From Astragalus membranaceus (Eukaryota > Streptophyta > Magnoliopsida > Fabales > Fabaceae): a stretch of DNA of 64,000 bases. Numbering within the stretch: the stretch's first letter is position 1; each line of letters opens with the position of its first letter. Under the pieces are notes generated by a model, which was not told the DNA's origin, made no database searches, and saw nothing but the letters and a program-made list of their open reading frames with translations. The position numbers and the translations under genes were made by a program. Positions 42,685 through 53,826 of the stretch are shown here, one piece after another. The DNA lies in contig CM076849.1 in the NCBI GenBank assembly GCA_039519185.1, forward strand, positions 56,803,087 through 56,867,086. Direction: 5' to 3'.

Positions 42685-45600
42685 TGTTGCGCCCGAAAAA
42701 TCCGGTTTGGGACTTTTCGTTTGACAACGTGGAAAAAGTTTGGAGCCGCCACCAATATTTTTATTTTAAGACCAAAACATTGAAAAAAAGTCTTTTGAAC
42801 AAGGCGGATGGTCTTTTGAAAACGTAGAGATGTAGGTTCGGGGGTCGGTTAGGTACGGGGAAGGTATTAGCACCCCGCACCTCCTTTCTACCGAAAGGGA
42901 ACCATTAACTTGATGTGTGGTTTAGACAAAAGTTCGAGTTGAAAGCAATTTATTCTACTTCTTTTCTTTTCTTTTCTTTAAGGTTTGTTTTATTAGGACA
43001 AAACAAATATTTTTTTTTAAGAGTGTGCTTGACAGGACAGGACCCCGCTCCTACATACCCTCACTGGAAGAGGGATCAAAGCTACGTAGTTCTCGGCTTT
43101 TGGTTTTGAAAAAGGATTGAGCTTTCGCGAAGACCGAACAACAACGGTTAGAATGGTCTCGCTACTAACTCCTTTTGAAAACAACATCATCATTAACAAC
43201 CTAATCGGCAACGGCGCGATTGGTGTTTAATGACAATTGGTTTATTTTTTAGAAATGAATAAGTTTTCGAAAATGGGATAGAGCTTTTGCGAAGACCGAA
43301 CAACAACGGTTAGAATGGTCTCGCTTCTAACTCCTTTTGAAAACAATATCATCATTAACAACCTAATCGGCAACGGCGCGATTGGTGTTTAATGACGATT
43401 GATTTATTTTTGTTTTGAAAGTAAAAGTTTCTTTTTGTTTTGAAATGATTTTAGGAAATGGGTTTTAGAAAAGGAGTAGAACATTTCAAGTCAATTCTAA
43501 ATCCATAACCAAATGCAAATGAATGAATAATACTCAAGCAAACATGAACATATCATTCATTAACCAAGATTAAACATGCCCATACAATCAAATGATTCAA
43601 TTATTAAAGATGCAAAACAAAGTTCTCAAAGTAATTGTGTGTGTGCAAGAAGGATTGTATTTACCCTAATGGTTCTATGCAACAACATGCATGTAGACTT
43701 ACGTCTCCGTTAGGAGGTCATACAAGTGGAGAGGAGGGCACACAATCAAGTCAAGTCATTTACATGGCATCAAGAACAAGTGAATACAATTGATTGTATA
43801 CATAGAGTATTCTAAGTTAAATGATTGAATATGTAAGCAAGGATGCATGATTAGGTAAGCATGTAAGTGCATGAGTATACAAGGAATGATTGCATAGCAC
43901 TTTATTTATGAATGGATGGCATACAAGGATGCATAAGAGGATGCAAGAGATATAAGCATATGAGGATGCATGAGAGTGTCACATAAACTAAATATGAATG
44001 AAGATGCATGAATGTGAAAATGTTTTGGGTATTTTTGCAAGTTGATAAGTTGTAAAACTTTAAGTAAGAAGTTAGTGAAAAGTAAAGTAAAAATGCATGA
44101 AGTAAATGGTAATTATTTAATGAGATTGTAAAGTAAAAATGCATGAGGTAAATGGGAAGTGGTAAAATCTTTTTATGTTTTAGTAAAAAATTAATGAAGT
44201 GGTAAAAACCAAAGTAGTAAAATATTTTTATGTTTTGGTAAAAAGTTAATGAATGGTAAAGTAAAATGGTAAAAAGTAAATAAACACTAAAACCAAATTG
44301 AATCACATAGAGCAATCCTCTCACTTTGAGAAAAGTGCACTAGGCACTAGTGAGAATCAACTTGCCTATCATCAACAATTTACAATAAGCAAACTAAGAC
44401 ACAAGAATAAGTGGACCCACAAACTAAATTGAGTCATTTCTAGCAATCTTTACCACTTAGGTCAAGGTGCACTAGGCACTAGTGGGAATCATATTGCTAG
44501 ATCATCAACCAACAACAAAAAATAACATCTAACACTAAAATAAAATACTAACAAGATTAAACATCATCAAGCAAAGAACAACAACAAAATCAATTTGAAA
44601 ATGTTTTTAAACATAAGCATGCGAACCCAAAGGGAACATAGATCCACACTTTTATTTAAAAAAAACACAAAAGTTAACATAAAGCAACATAGATCCATTT
44701 TTGCAAAGGATTCACATGATTAAGCAAAGGATGGCATAAAACTCACATGAACCCTAAGTTTTCTACAAGCATGTGAAATGAACAATGCCATAAAACAACT
44801 CTTATTTCATGAAATTTAGTGCAAAATGTTTAGATATGCAAGGGAAATCATTCAAGCACAAGAACAACTCCTTCAAGGCCAAGGACCCATCTCAAACACC
44901 CAAGGCTCCCTAAGTCCTTGTCAAAATGTTTGAAATGGATCCTCAAAGCAACAACAACAAGCAATCAAGAAGGAGTTAGGAGTATAAGAGAGATTATGCA
45001 AGAAGAACTAAATATGAGATGCAATGTTTCAAAGCTTACCTCAAAATCACAAAGAAATGAAGAATGAGATGATGTGAACACAAAGATTGCTAGCTCTTAG
45101 CAATTTGATGATGCAACCTTGAAGAGAATGGAAGGAATGATGATGATCTAACAAGAAATGGAAGGTTTCATGGTGAAAGATTGAAGAAAATATATGGAAG
45201 AGAGGGGAAGAGGCTACGGTTTTGGGGTGAGGAAGGAGAGGGAGAGGAAGTGTTTTTGGTGTGCTAGGGTTTTAGTGTAGGAGAATGAGAGGCCAAAGGA
45301 TCCTTAGGTGTGGGAATGAGGGAGTATTTATAGAGTTATTTTAGGTTTAGGGGCAATTGGGTCATTGGCCTTACTAAGTGCTCTAGGATTGAATTTTAAA
45401 ATTAAATGGAGGGTTAGGATTAAAAGTCACTTGGATTGAGGGTATTGAGAAAACACAAAAGGTGAGAGTGAGAGAGTGGGGGCGAAAATGAGGGGAGGGA
45501 GTGAGAGTTTTTGTAATAAAAAAAAACTTGTCTTATTTTAGGAATAATGTGAGGCAAAAATAGGGTTTGGGGTATGATTGGGATGGAATGTTACCAAAGA

Positions 45601-46449
45601 GGAAAATTTGTGTTTTCTTATGAAGAGGTTAGTGTAAGTGAGTGAGGTAATTTACCAAAGAGGGCATGAATCTTCATGAGAGTGAGTGAGAATTGGTGAT
45701 ATGCACCAAAGGAGAATGTTTAAGGATGGTACAAGGCATATTCCTTCAAGATAAGGAATAATAGTACAAGAGAAGAGTGTGGAAGAATTTTGTGAGAGGG
45801 AGAGAGAGAGAGAGAGAGGGGATTTCGAAATTGTGGGGGGGGGGGAGAGAGAGAGGATTTCTAAATTGTGGGGGGAGAGAGAGAGAGAGGAAAAAAAACT
45901 TGTTTTTGGTCTTTTGTCTTATTGAGGACACTTCTTTCTTTTTGAGTTTTTTTTGAATTTTGGGCATGTGAATAATAATGCACATATTGGAAATGTGTCA
46001 CATATTTTTTGGGCACCATAAGATATCCTTCTAATCACTCATGACAATAAAAATTGTCATTTAATAATTGAGGAATATTTAATAGTCTTTTTTCATTTTT
46101 CTATGCACTAAAAATGGAAAAATACATTTTTAATTATTTTTGACTAGGGTTTTCTTTCTAAAAAATTGTACAAAAATTATCCTTGATAGAATAAAAATGT
46201 AATTTTTGTGGACGTGCATTTTTGGCGAGAAAATCATCTTTTTGCGAAAAATGACCAAAATGTCCTTTTTGACCCTAAAACCCTAATTTGCCAAAAAAGT
46301 GCATTCCAACCCTAAAAATGATTTTAAAGACCTTGGAATGACTTCTAGGACCCAAAATGCAATGCATGATGCTCTTCATTCTTCAATTTGTTTATTTTTT
46401 GTGAAAAATTAGGGTTTTGACCTAAGCCGGACAAAATTAGGGTATGACA
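42685..46449 (-). repeat. Ogre 3' LTR
   Basis: 3765 bp. It contains an internal duplication of about 162-bp period (43119 and 43281) with 'cgaagaccgaacaacaacgg' and 'ggcaacggcgcgattggtgt'. A GA-rich microsatellite (about 45795-45893) is longer here than in the partner. The long minus-strand frame at 43902-44324 is AT-rich, has no domain, recurs in the other LTR and is not taken as a gene. Confidence 0.93.
45795..45893. repeat. GA/G-rich microsatellite in Ogre 3' LTR
   Basis: Runs of GAGAGA and GGGGGG alternate with 'gatttc(g/t)aaattgtgg' twice. The partner LTR (about 60045-60066) has only a short GA run, so this tract expanded or the other contracted. Confidence 0.85.
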
Positions 46450-48338
46450 ACTGCTCCTCTTTATCTGAACTTTAACGAGGAATATGAATTGGCCAAAACA
46501 TATTCCAAGGCAAAATGAAGATAAATAATTCAGAAATTATACCGATTTTGTCTACTTCGGGAAACCCGAATTTTCCTCTTTTTTCTTTTTCTATTTTTAT
46601 TGGGTGTTAGCCCGAGGTGAATGCAATGGATGAATCGTCAACTCTCAGTAAGCAGGAAACTAAATGGTGCCAACCCTCAATAAGCTAGCGGAAAGCAATA
46701 AAGAAAGCAATAAAAAGCGAAGCAAAAAGGGTGCCGGCCCTCGTTAAGCCGGCGACAGAGGCTGCCTAAAGCCTTTTAACGAATCGCGAATGATCCGAGC
46801 TTGCACTTGGGCCTGGGAGCACGTGGGCTCCAAAGGGGTGGTCTTGCGAGCGACCAGGGGAGGGTACTATATCAAGTCCGGATCTCGATATTTCCCTAGG
46901 ACTGCGCCATGTTTTAGTCTAACACAGCTATCCTCTTCGACTAGACCTATTGAGGTCAGGGGGACTTACCTGCAGCTCGAATACAAGGTGAAGTCAATCT
47001 TGCTGGGCACACGTGGGTCCAGAGGGGATTCCAAAATCCAGTTGGTTTCCTTTAGTCGGTCAATGCTTCTACACCGATCCAGGATGCCTGCTCAGGTTAG
47101 CGGACTTTTCTTCAGCTTTCTCTTGATTGATGATCAATACCATTGCACCTATCCAGGATGTCTGCTCAGGCTAGCGGACCTTGCTTCAGCTTGCTCTGAT
47201 TGATGATCAGTGCCATTGCACTGATCCAGGATGTCTGCTTAGGTTAGCGGACCTTTCTTCAGCTTGCTCTGATTGATGATCAATGCCATTGCACTGATCC
47301 AGGATGTCTGCTCAGGTTAGCGGACCTTTCTTCAGCTTGCTCTGATTGATGATCAATGCCATTGCACTGATCCAGGACACGTGCACACATTAGCAGATGC
47401 AAGACATGGTGCATGGAATATGAATGCATGCTATGCAAAGTCCGTTATGCGAATGCATGTCATGTGAGTGCATGCGATGTGATGATTTAGTGGAATGATG
47501 AATGCAATGGGATGCTATTCTTGATTCTTCGTTTCTTTTGTCAGCTTTCTTTTTTCTGACTGTTTGTTTTTTCTTGGCTTTTCATTCTTTGATCAGCTTT
47601 CTTTTTCTGATCGTTTGTTTTTTCTTTTGCTCTTTTGCTCTTTTGGCTTAGTTTTGCTGGTTCAGCCAACCCGCGACACTCATGGCACAAGACTGAGGAA
47701 CCCACTGGAATTGCGGGGTTCATGGGCCGAGTGCATGTTGGCTTTGACTTCGCCGTTTGAAGCAATCGTGAGTGCAATCACTTTCTCTTGCATGATTAAC
47801 TGGTTTTGGGGAATTGCTTTTTTCTGCGACCTTTAGGGACTTTGCAATAATTGTAATGCTACATGATTTATGCACATGTTTTACAGGTCATCATCACCAT
47901 CATTATAAAATGTTTATTTTGAGCAAAAAAAGCAGAAAATAAAAGAGTGAACAGATATGAGAAAGTTGAACTTTATTAATGTGGAAACCGGTCGCACAAG
48001 AAGTTACGCCGATTGTTTATTACACTTGAAAGTTTAAACTATAAAAAGACACGAAAAAAGAGAGAAGTTAAATTCTGACTGTCCGTCTCTGTGGAACAGT
48101 GCTAAACATTTATGTCCTTGACCTTGATCACTCCCTCATCCAAGTCTTCAGAGGAGTTGTATGCCTTTCTTTACTTTTCATGCCCAAGTTTTCTGACCCT
48201 AATTTTTTCCTGGATCGCCCTTTGCGGGTTTTCAATCCACCGGGTCGCTCTGATTTTGCCTAGGCCGCCCTTTCGGGTTTTCAACCTAGCGAGCTAACTC
48301 TTACTTGGCTTGTCTTTCTCTTTTTTCGTCTATTTCTT
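46450..48338 (-). other. Ogre 3' non-coding region between integrase and LTR
   Basis: The sequence next to the LTR reads AAAGAGGAGCAGT on the minus strand, a likely polypurine tract (46450-46463). The rest has no domain on either strand. It holds the 73-bp tandem repeat (47079-47371), repeated 'gcatg' words (47400-47515) and T-rich blocks. A long untranslated part here is usual in Ogre elements. Confidence 0.7.
47079..47371. repeat. Four tandem 73-bp repeats in Ogre 3' region
   Basis: Units start CCAGGATG at 47079, 47153, 47226 and 47299, and share 'gcggacctttcttcagcttg' and 'tgattgatgatca'. A broken fifth start (CCAGGACACG) is at 47372. Units 2-4 are nearly identical. Confidence 0.9.
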
Positions 48339-49545
48339 TCAGGCATAATACTTCTTCACTTGATCGGAATTGACTGGGTTCCTTAAATCCTCTCCGTCCA
48401 TGTTAGTGAGTATCAGTGCTCCTCCAAAAAAGGCTTTCTTGACCACATACGGGCCGTCATAAGTGGGTGTCCATTTCCCTCGGGGATCAGTCTGGATGGG
48501 CAAGATCTTCTTAAGCACCAAATCTCCCTGCTTGAATTCACGGTGCCGGACTTTCTTGTCAAAAGCTGTTTTCATTCTCTGTTGGTACAGCTGCCCATGA
48601 CACAAAGCTGCAATTCTTTTTTCCTCAATGAGGTTTAGCTGATCCAGACGAGCCTGCCCCCACTCTGCTTCTTCCAGTTTAGCTTCCATGAGTACCCGTA
48701 GGGATGGTATCTCAACCTCGATTGGGAGGACCGCCTCTGACCCGTATACCTGAGAGAAAGGAGTTACCCCAGTTGAGGTACGCACTGAAGTACGATAGCC
48801 ATGCAAAGCAAAGGGAAGCATTTCATGCCAATCCTTGTATGTGACCACCATTTTTTGCACAATATTTTTGATGTTCTTGTTAGCTGCCTCCACTGCTCCA
48901 TTCATCTTGGGCCGATAGGGGGAAGAATTATGATGCTGAATTTTGAACTCTGCGCATAGGTCCTTCATCATTTTGCTATTCAGATTGCTGCCGTTATCAG
49001 TGATGATCTTGTTAGGAAGACCATAACGGCAAATCAGATCCTTCTTCACAAATTTGGCAACCACTGAACTGGTTACACTGGAGTATGAGGCAGCTTCAAC
49101 CCACTTCGTGAAATAGTCAATGGCGACCAAGATGAAGCGATGCCCATTTGATGCTTTGGATTCAATGCGACCGATGACATCCATTCCCCACATTGAAAAC
49201 GGCCAGGATGCAGTCAGAACATTCAATTTGGCAGGCGGCACATGAATGTGGTCAGCGTAGATTTGGCATTTGTGGCACTTTCGGACAAAGCTGTAGCAGT
49301 CACCTTCCATCTGCAACCAGTAATAGCCCGCCCTTAAAATCTGTCTAGCCATAGTATGCGCACTGGAATGAGTTCCGAATGAGCCCTCGTGTACATCTTT
49401 CATGATTCTTTCAGCTTCTTCTTTAGCAACACACCTTAAGAGGACCATGTCATAATTCCTTTTGTTGAGAACCTCACCGCTGAGGAAGAAATTCCTTGAC
49501 AGTCGCCGAAGAGTTCTCTTGTCATTTTCAGATGCCCAGGAGGGT
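48339..49545 (-). pseudogene. Ogre integrase
   Basis: The open frame 49448-48339 (369 residues from an internal Met) encodes a gypsy integrase. The zinc finger is within residues 20-61 (His20/27 and CHKC at 58-61). The catalytic triad is D90 (MWGMDVIG), D151 (ITDNGSN) and E187 (NGAVEAANK), and the C-terminal region includes GDLVLKK and TPTYDGPYVV. All catalytic residues are present. The upstream connection to RNase H is broken by a single-base loss near 49545, after which the upstream frame runs out at 49436. The integrase is therefore readable only in a different frame from RNase H. No chromodomain, as expected for Tat/Ogre. Confidence 0.9.
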
Positions 49546-50368
49546 ATTCTCTGCTGATGATGTACTGTTTGATATCATGATACCAAGGCTTGTCATCCGG
49601 CTCTTCATTTATGGCTGTGTAGTAGTGATGCGCAGGTAGACTCCGATGCTGGATTGTGACATGAGTCAAGATTTTATCACAATGGATATTGAACATGGAT
49701 GATAAAGTTGCCAATGCATCAGCCAGCTGGTTTTCGCTTCGAGGGATGTGTTTGAAAGTGATTTCGTCAAAAGACTCCATCAACTCTTGCACATAAACAC
49801 AATAAGGAATCAGTTTGGGATCTCTGGTCTCCCAATCGCCTCTTAATTGATGAATAACCAGGGCTGAATCTCCATACACATCTAGCCTTTTAACTTTCCA
49901 TTCTAGGGCTTCTTGAATACCCAATATGCACGCTTCATACTCTGCTATGTTGTTTGTGACATAGAAGCTCAACCTTGCAGTGACAGGAACGAAGCGATTG
50001 TCAGGAGATATTAACACAGCACCTGCCCCATGTCCCCATACATTTGACGCACCGTCGAAGATCATTCTCCACCTTTCACTTTCTTGGGACTTCCCCTCAT
50101 CAAACAGTGCCATGATATCTTCATCAGGAAAATCATGCTGCATTGGTTGGTAGTCTGGAATCGGCTGACATGCCAAATACTCAACAAGTGCACTACCTTT
50201 AACTGCTTTTTGTGTGACATACAGGATATCGTATTCTGATAATTGCATCTGCCAACGGGCAATTCGTCCTGTAAAAGCTGGCTTCTCAAATATGTACTTG
50301 ATTGGATCCATTTTTGACACCAACCAAGTGGTGTGACTCAGCATGTACTGCCTTAAACGGTGAGCAGC
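49436..50368 (-). pseudogene. Ogre second (archaeal-like) RNase H
   Basis: Open from after the TGA at 50369-50371; the frame has a Met at 50344. The first part (IKYIFEKPAFTGRIARWQM, LSEYDILYV) is the connection following the first RNase H. The later part carries acidic motifs of the archaeal-like RNase H: WRMIFDGASN, NNIAEYEACILGI, DVYGDSALVI and ENQLADALATL. A second RNase H of this type marks the Tat lineage. The last 30 residues are out of frame because of the base loss near 49545. Confidence 0.88.
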
Positions 50369-50905
50369 TCAAACTAGAGCACAACAAGTCTTTTCCAGCA
50401 TAGAATATCTTGTCTCACAATCGGTGAACTTTTTGCTAAGATAGTATATGGCATGCTCCTTTTTCCCGGATTCATCATACTGCCCCAACACACAGCCCAT
50501 TGAATTATCTAGCACTGTAAGGTATAGGATGAGAGGCCTGCCTGACACAGGTGGCATTAAGACTGGTGGATTCTGCAAGTACACCTTGATTTTCTCAAAG
50601 GCAGCTTGACACTGGTCATTCCACTTCAACTCTTGATTTTTGCACAGCAGTTTGAAGATCGGCTCACAAGTAGCAGTCAACTGGAAGATGAATCGGGAGA
50701 TGTAATTCAACCTTCCGAGGAAACCACAGACTTCTTTCTCTGTTTTGGGCACCGGCATCTCGAGGATGACTTTTACTTTGTCCGGATCCACCTCGATTCC
50801 CTTCTGGCTGACAATGAAGCCTAACAACTTCCCTGATCTCACCCCAAACGTGCACTTGGCCGGGTTTAACTTGAGTTTATATTTCCTCAACCGTTCAAAG
50901 AGCTT
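50369..50905 (-). pseudogene. Ogre reverse transcriptase thumb and first RNase H
   Basis: The frame from 50890 (open from 50905) to a TGA at 50369-50371 encodes LNPAKCTFGVRSGKLLGFIV, the usual segment after the polymerase palm, then FLGRLNYISRFI and a gypsy-type RNase H (LILYLTVLDNSMGCVLGQYD, YYLSKKFTDCETRYS). The RNase H lacks the first catalytic Asp seen in active enzymes (YLTVLDN at that place), fitting the degenerate first RNase H of dual-RNase-H elements. It is in frame with the polymerase across the TAG at 50906-50908. Confidence 0.85.
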
Positions 50906-51852
50906 CTACAGATTGACAATATGCTCCTCGTCGGTTTTAGATTTTCCGATCATGTCATCCACATAAACCTCAATCTCCTTATGCATCATGTCGTGAAACA
51001 GTGTGACCATGGCCCTTTGGTAGGTTGCACCAGCGTTCTTTAACCCGAATGGCATGACCTTGTAACAGAACGTTCCCCAAAGCGTTGTGAAAGTTGTCTT
51101 TTCCATATCTTCGGGGTCCATCTTGATCTGATTATATCCCGAATATCCATCCATGAAGAAGAATAACGAGTGTTGAGCTGTACTATCCACTAAGACATCA
51201 ATGTGGGGCAAAGGAAAATTGTCTTTAGGACTAGCACGATTCAGATCTCGGTAGTCAACGCACATTCTGACCTTCCCGTCCTTCTTCAGAACCGGGACAA
51301 TATTGGCAACCCACTGTGGGTATTTGGCCACCGCTAGGAATCCGGCGTCAAACTGCTTTTTTACCTCATCCCTAATCTTTAGGGACATCTCAGGCTTCAT
51401 CCTTCTAAGTTTCTGCTTCACAGGAGGCCATTCAGGTTTGACTGGCAACTTATGCATCACAATGTCAGTATCCAACCCGGGCATATCTTGGTAGGACCAT
51501 GCAAACACATCCATATAATCGTGCAACAGCTGAACCAACTTCATGCGATCCTCGTCATTCATGGCGGTACCCACTTTGACCTCTTTCTTGCTCTCAGCTG
51601 TACCCAAGTTGATCACTTCAGTAGATTCTCCGTGTGGCTGAATTACCCTTTCTTCCTGTTTCATTAACCTCATGAGTTCTGGAGGAGCTTCCCAGTCTTC
51701 CTCAACATCCCCCTCAGCTTGATTAATAGGGCGATCAAAGTCAAAATATGGACTGTTGGCACTGTTATTTTGGGAGACAATTGCTGTGGATCTGCATTTT
51801 GCCGAAGCGAAAAAGCAGAATGAAAGGCGAGTTATTAATGATGATGATGATT
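50906..51852 (-). pseudogene. Ogre reverse transcriptase palm (second exon)
   Basis: The frame starts after the proposed acceptor TTTTATTTTCAG (51853-51855 is the CAG) and ends at an in-frame TAG. Motifs are VKQKLRRMKPEM, VPVLKKDGKVRMCVDYRDLN, DNFPLPHID, FFMDGYSGYNQIKM, FCYKVMPFGLKNAGATYQRA and the catalytic YVDDMIGKS. All core residues appear intact. The leading 60 residues are low-complexity and poorly conserved. Confidence 0.88.
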
Positions 51853-51989
51853 CTGAAAATAAAAACATGCTCGCCCCTAACAACTTGTCCCATGGCCTTG
51901 GGCAGAGCCACAGGATTGCATTACAAATGATTACTTTAAATTAAAAGTCACAGGAAGATCAGCAGCCTTCCAATTCTTTAATTTCTCAC
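51853..51989 (-). other. Putative Ogre intron (137 bp)
   Basis: Donor CCA|GTGAGA (GT at 51989-51988, minus strand) and acceptor TTTTTATTTTCAG (ends 51853). The protease/G-patch frame ends after one codon base and the polymerase frame needs two, so removal joins them in phase and skips the TAA at 51931-51933. An intron at this place is established for Ogre elements; the exact sites here are inference. Confidence 0.6.
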
Positions 51990-52383
51990 TGGCACCGCAG
52001 CGTCGAACCGAACTTGCACCACCCTCTTCAGACTCAGAACCATCCTTGATGACAGCAACTTGATTGGGATCCAACAAACCAGCACTCACAAAACTTTGAC
52101 TGATGTCGCAAATTGGAATTCTCTGGGGCCATGGATCCTGGCCTTTGGACTTGGCCAACCATCTGCCCCTTCGTTCATCTGCCATTTTTCTTCTTTCTTC
52201 CGCACTTGGGGTGTATCCCAGCCCGCAACGGTCCTTGTTTTCCTTCAGTTGAATGGGAGCTAGAATTCCCTGGCCAAACTTTCCCAAGCCAGAACCAACC
52301 TTATATCCTTGGACTAACATGATCTTAGCAACCATCTCCTCCTCCTTGGTCCTCTCAAATACTACATTGGCGATCTCCAAAGA
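51990..52383 (-). pseudogene. Ogre G-patch segment between protease and reverse transcriptase
   Basis: The frame opens after the TAG at 52384-52386. It encodes a G-patch: MLVQGYKVGSGLGKFGQGI, then LAPIQL and CGLGYTPS, with the glycines spaced as in the family. A basic, Trp-containing stretch follows (RRGRWLAK). G-patch modules bind nucleic acid or activate RNA helicases. In betaretroviruses a G-patch also follows the protease. It is in frame with the protease upstream and, across the proposed intron, with the polymerase. Confidence 0.75.
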
Positions 52384-53826
52384 CTAAACGGTTGTTTCCA
52401 AAGACTCTTCGGCAGCTTCCACATATTTGAACTCTGATGGCTTATTAACCAGAGTCTCTTCCTCACCAAATACTACCACGACCTGGCCGTCAACCACGAA
52501 TTTGACCCGCTGGTGTAAAGAAGAAGGGATTGCTCCAGCCATATGGATCCATGGTCGGCCCAGCAAACAACTGTATGAGGACGTAATATCCATGATTTGG
52601 AAATTGATGTAGAAAACTTCGGGACCAATTTGGATGGGAAATTCCATTTCCCCAAGGACTTCCTTTTTGGACCCATCAAAGGCCCGCACCAGTGTCAAAC
52701 TCGGCTTCATGTAGGAGCAATCAACGTCTAACTTATCCATAGTTGACTTCGGCATCACGTTCAATGAAGACCCATTGTCAATTAGTACTCTGGCCAGCAC
52801 ATAGTCTCCACACTTTACCGAGATGTGCAGAGCTTGATTGTGTTCTTTTCCGCTTGAAGGCAACTCATCATCGGCAAATGTTAGGTGATTTGCAGCCACT
52901 ATATTCCCCACAATCCCATCAAACTGATTCACTGTGATATCCTCTGCAACATGAGCCTCGTTGAGCACTTTCATCAAAGTTGTTCTATGTGCTTCCGAGC
53001 TGAGCAACAATGATAGCATGGATATCTTGGATGGAGTTTGCTTTAACTGATCAACCACTCGATAATCACTCTGCCGTACGATCTTCAAGAATTCATCTGC
53101 TTCTTTTTCCGTCGCTTTCTCTTGAGCAACCTCTGGCTCTTTTCCTTTTTCCTTACGGCCCCTCTGTTCGGCCTCCTTGGAAGTTTCAGCTCGGAGAGTC
53201 TCAGGAGCATATACTCTTCCGCTTCTTGTGATCCCACTTGATCCCCCTATGTTGGTTACAGTAGGAGCACTTAGGGAGCATTCGACTGTAGATGGTGCAT
53301 TGTACTTCCACGGAACTGCCTTGTCCGACTTATAGGGAAAAAGAGCCGGAACTTCAATCACTATTGGTTGGGCGTTTGCCCGCACCAATCTGGGATTGTA
53401 ATTGTAAGGAATTTCGACAGGTCTTTTGGGTCCTCCACTTTTATCAGAATGTAGAGTCAACACTTCTTCTTCAACATCATGGGTTCCTATCTGGACCACA
53501 CACCGATCCATCAGGTCCTGCAGGATCATCTCAAAGCTTTCACAATTCCCCACGCACGTGGAGTCAGCACACCCCTCTTCATGGCAACACGCCTTCTTAA
53601 CCACCCCAACATGGCATAACTCAGAGTAGATAACACCCAACGGGGTCTTGATCTTCTGCACATCCTTTACCAATTGCCCAACGGAACTTTCTATAGCATT
53701 GGTAGCTGGCCTCTGATGACCTGGCAATGGATTAGTTGTTGTATTCGGGCTGCTCTGCTTGAACGAGATCCACCCAGCATCTACTAGGTCTTGCACCACA
53801 TGCTTGAAGGCTTTACATTCCTCCAC
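52384..53826 (-). pseudogene. Ogre gag C-terminus and aspartic protease
   Basis: A 480-residue open stretch ending at an in-frame TAG (52384-52386). It starts inside a Cys/His motif shared with the preceding segment (CSFHENGVGHTVEECKAF across 53870-53815). A long linker with charged low-complexity (about residues 215-245) follows. The protease active site is LIDNGSSLNVMP with Asp at about residue 350, DNGS being usual in Tat/Ogre. FQIMDITSSYSCLLGRPW corresponds to the conserved protease C-terminal part. No break within this stretch. Confidence 0.88.

Noticed and set aside
43902..44324. 140-residue minus-strand frame, repeated at 58148-58570
   Set aside because: It lies inside both Ogre LTRs, is rich in Phe, Leu, Tyr and His from AT-rich sequence, and has no known domain. 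Its duplication is due to the LTR pair.
46790..47203. 137-residue plus-strand frame in the Ogre 3' region
   Set aside because: Partly made of the 73-bp tandem repeat, antisense to the element and without any recognised domain.
51748..51944. Short frames on the plus strand around the Ogre intron
   Set aside because: Antisense to the intron and low-complexity start of the polymerase exon; no support as genes.
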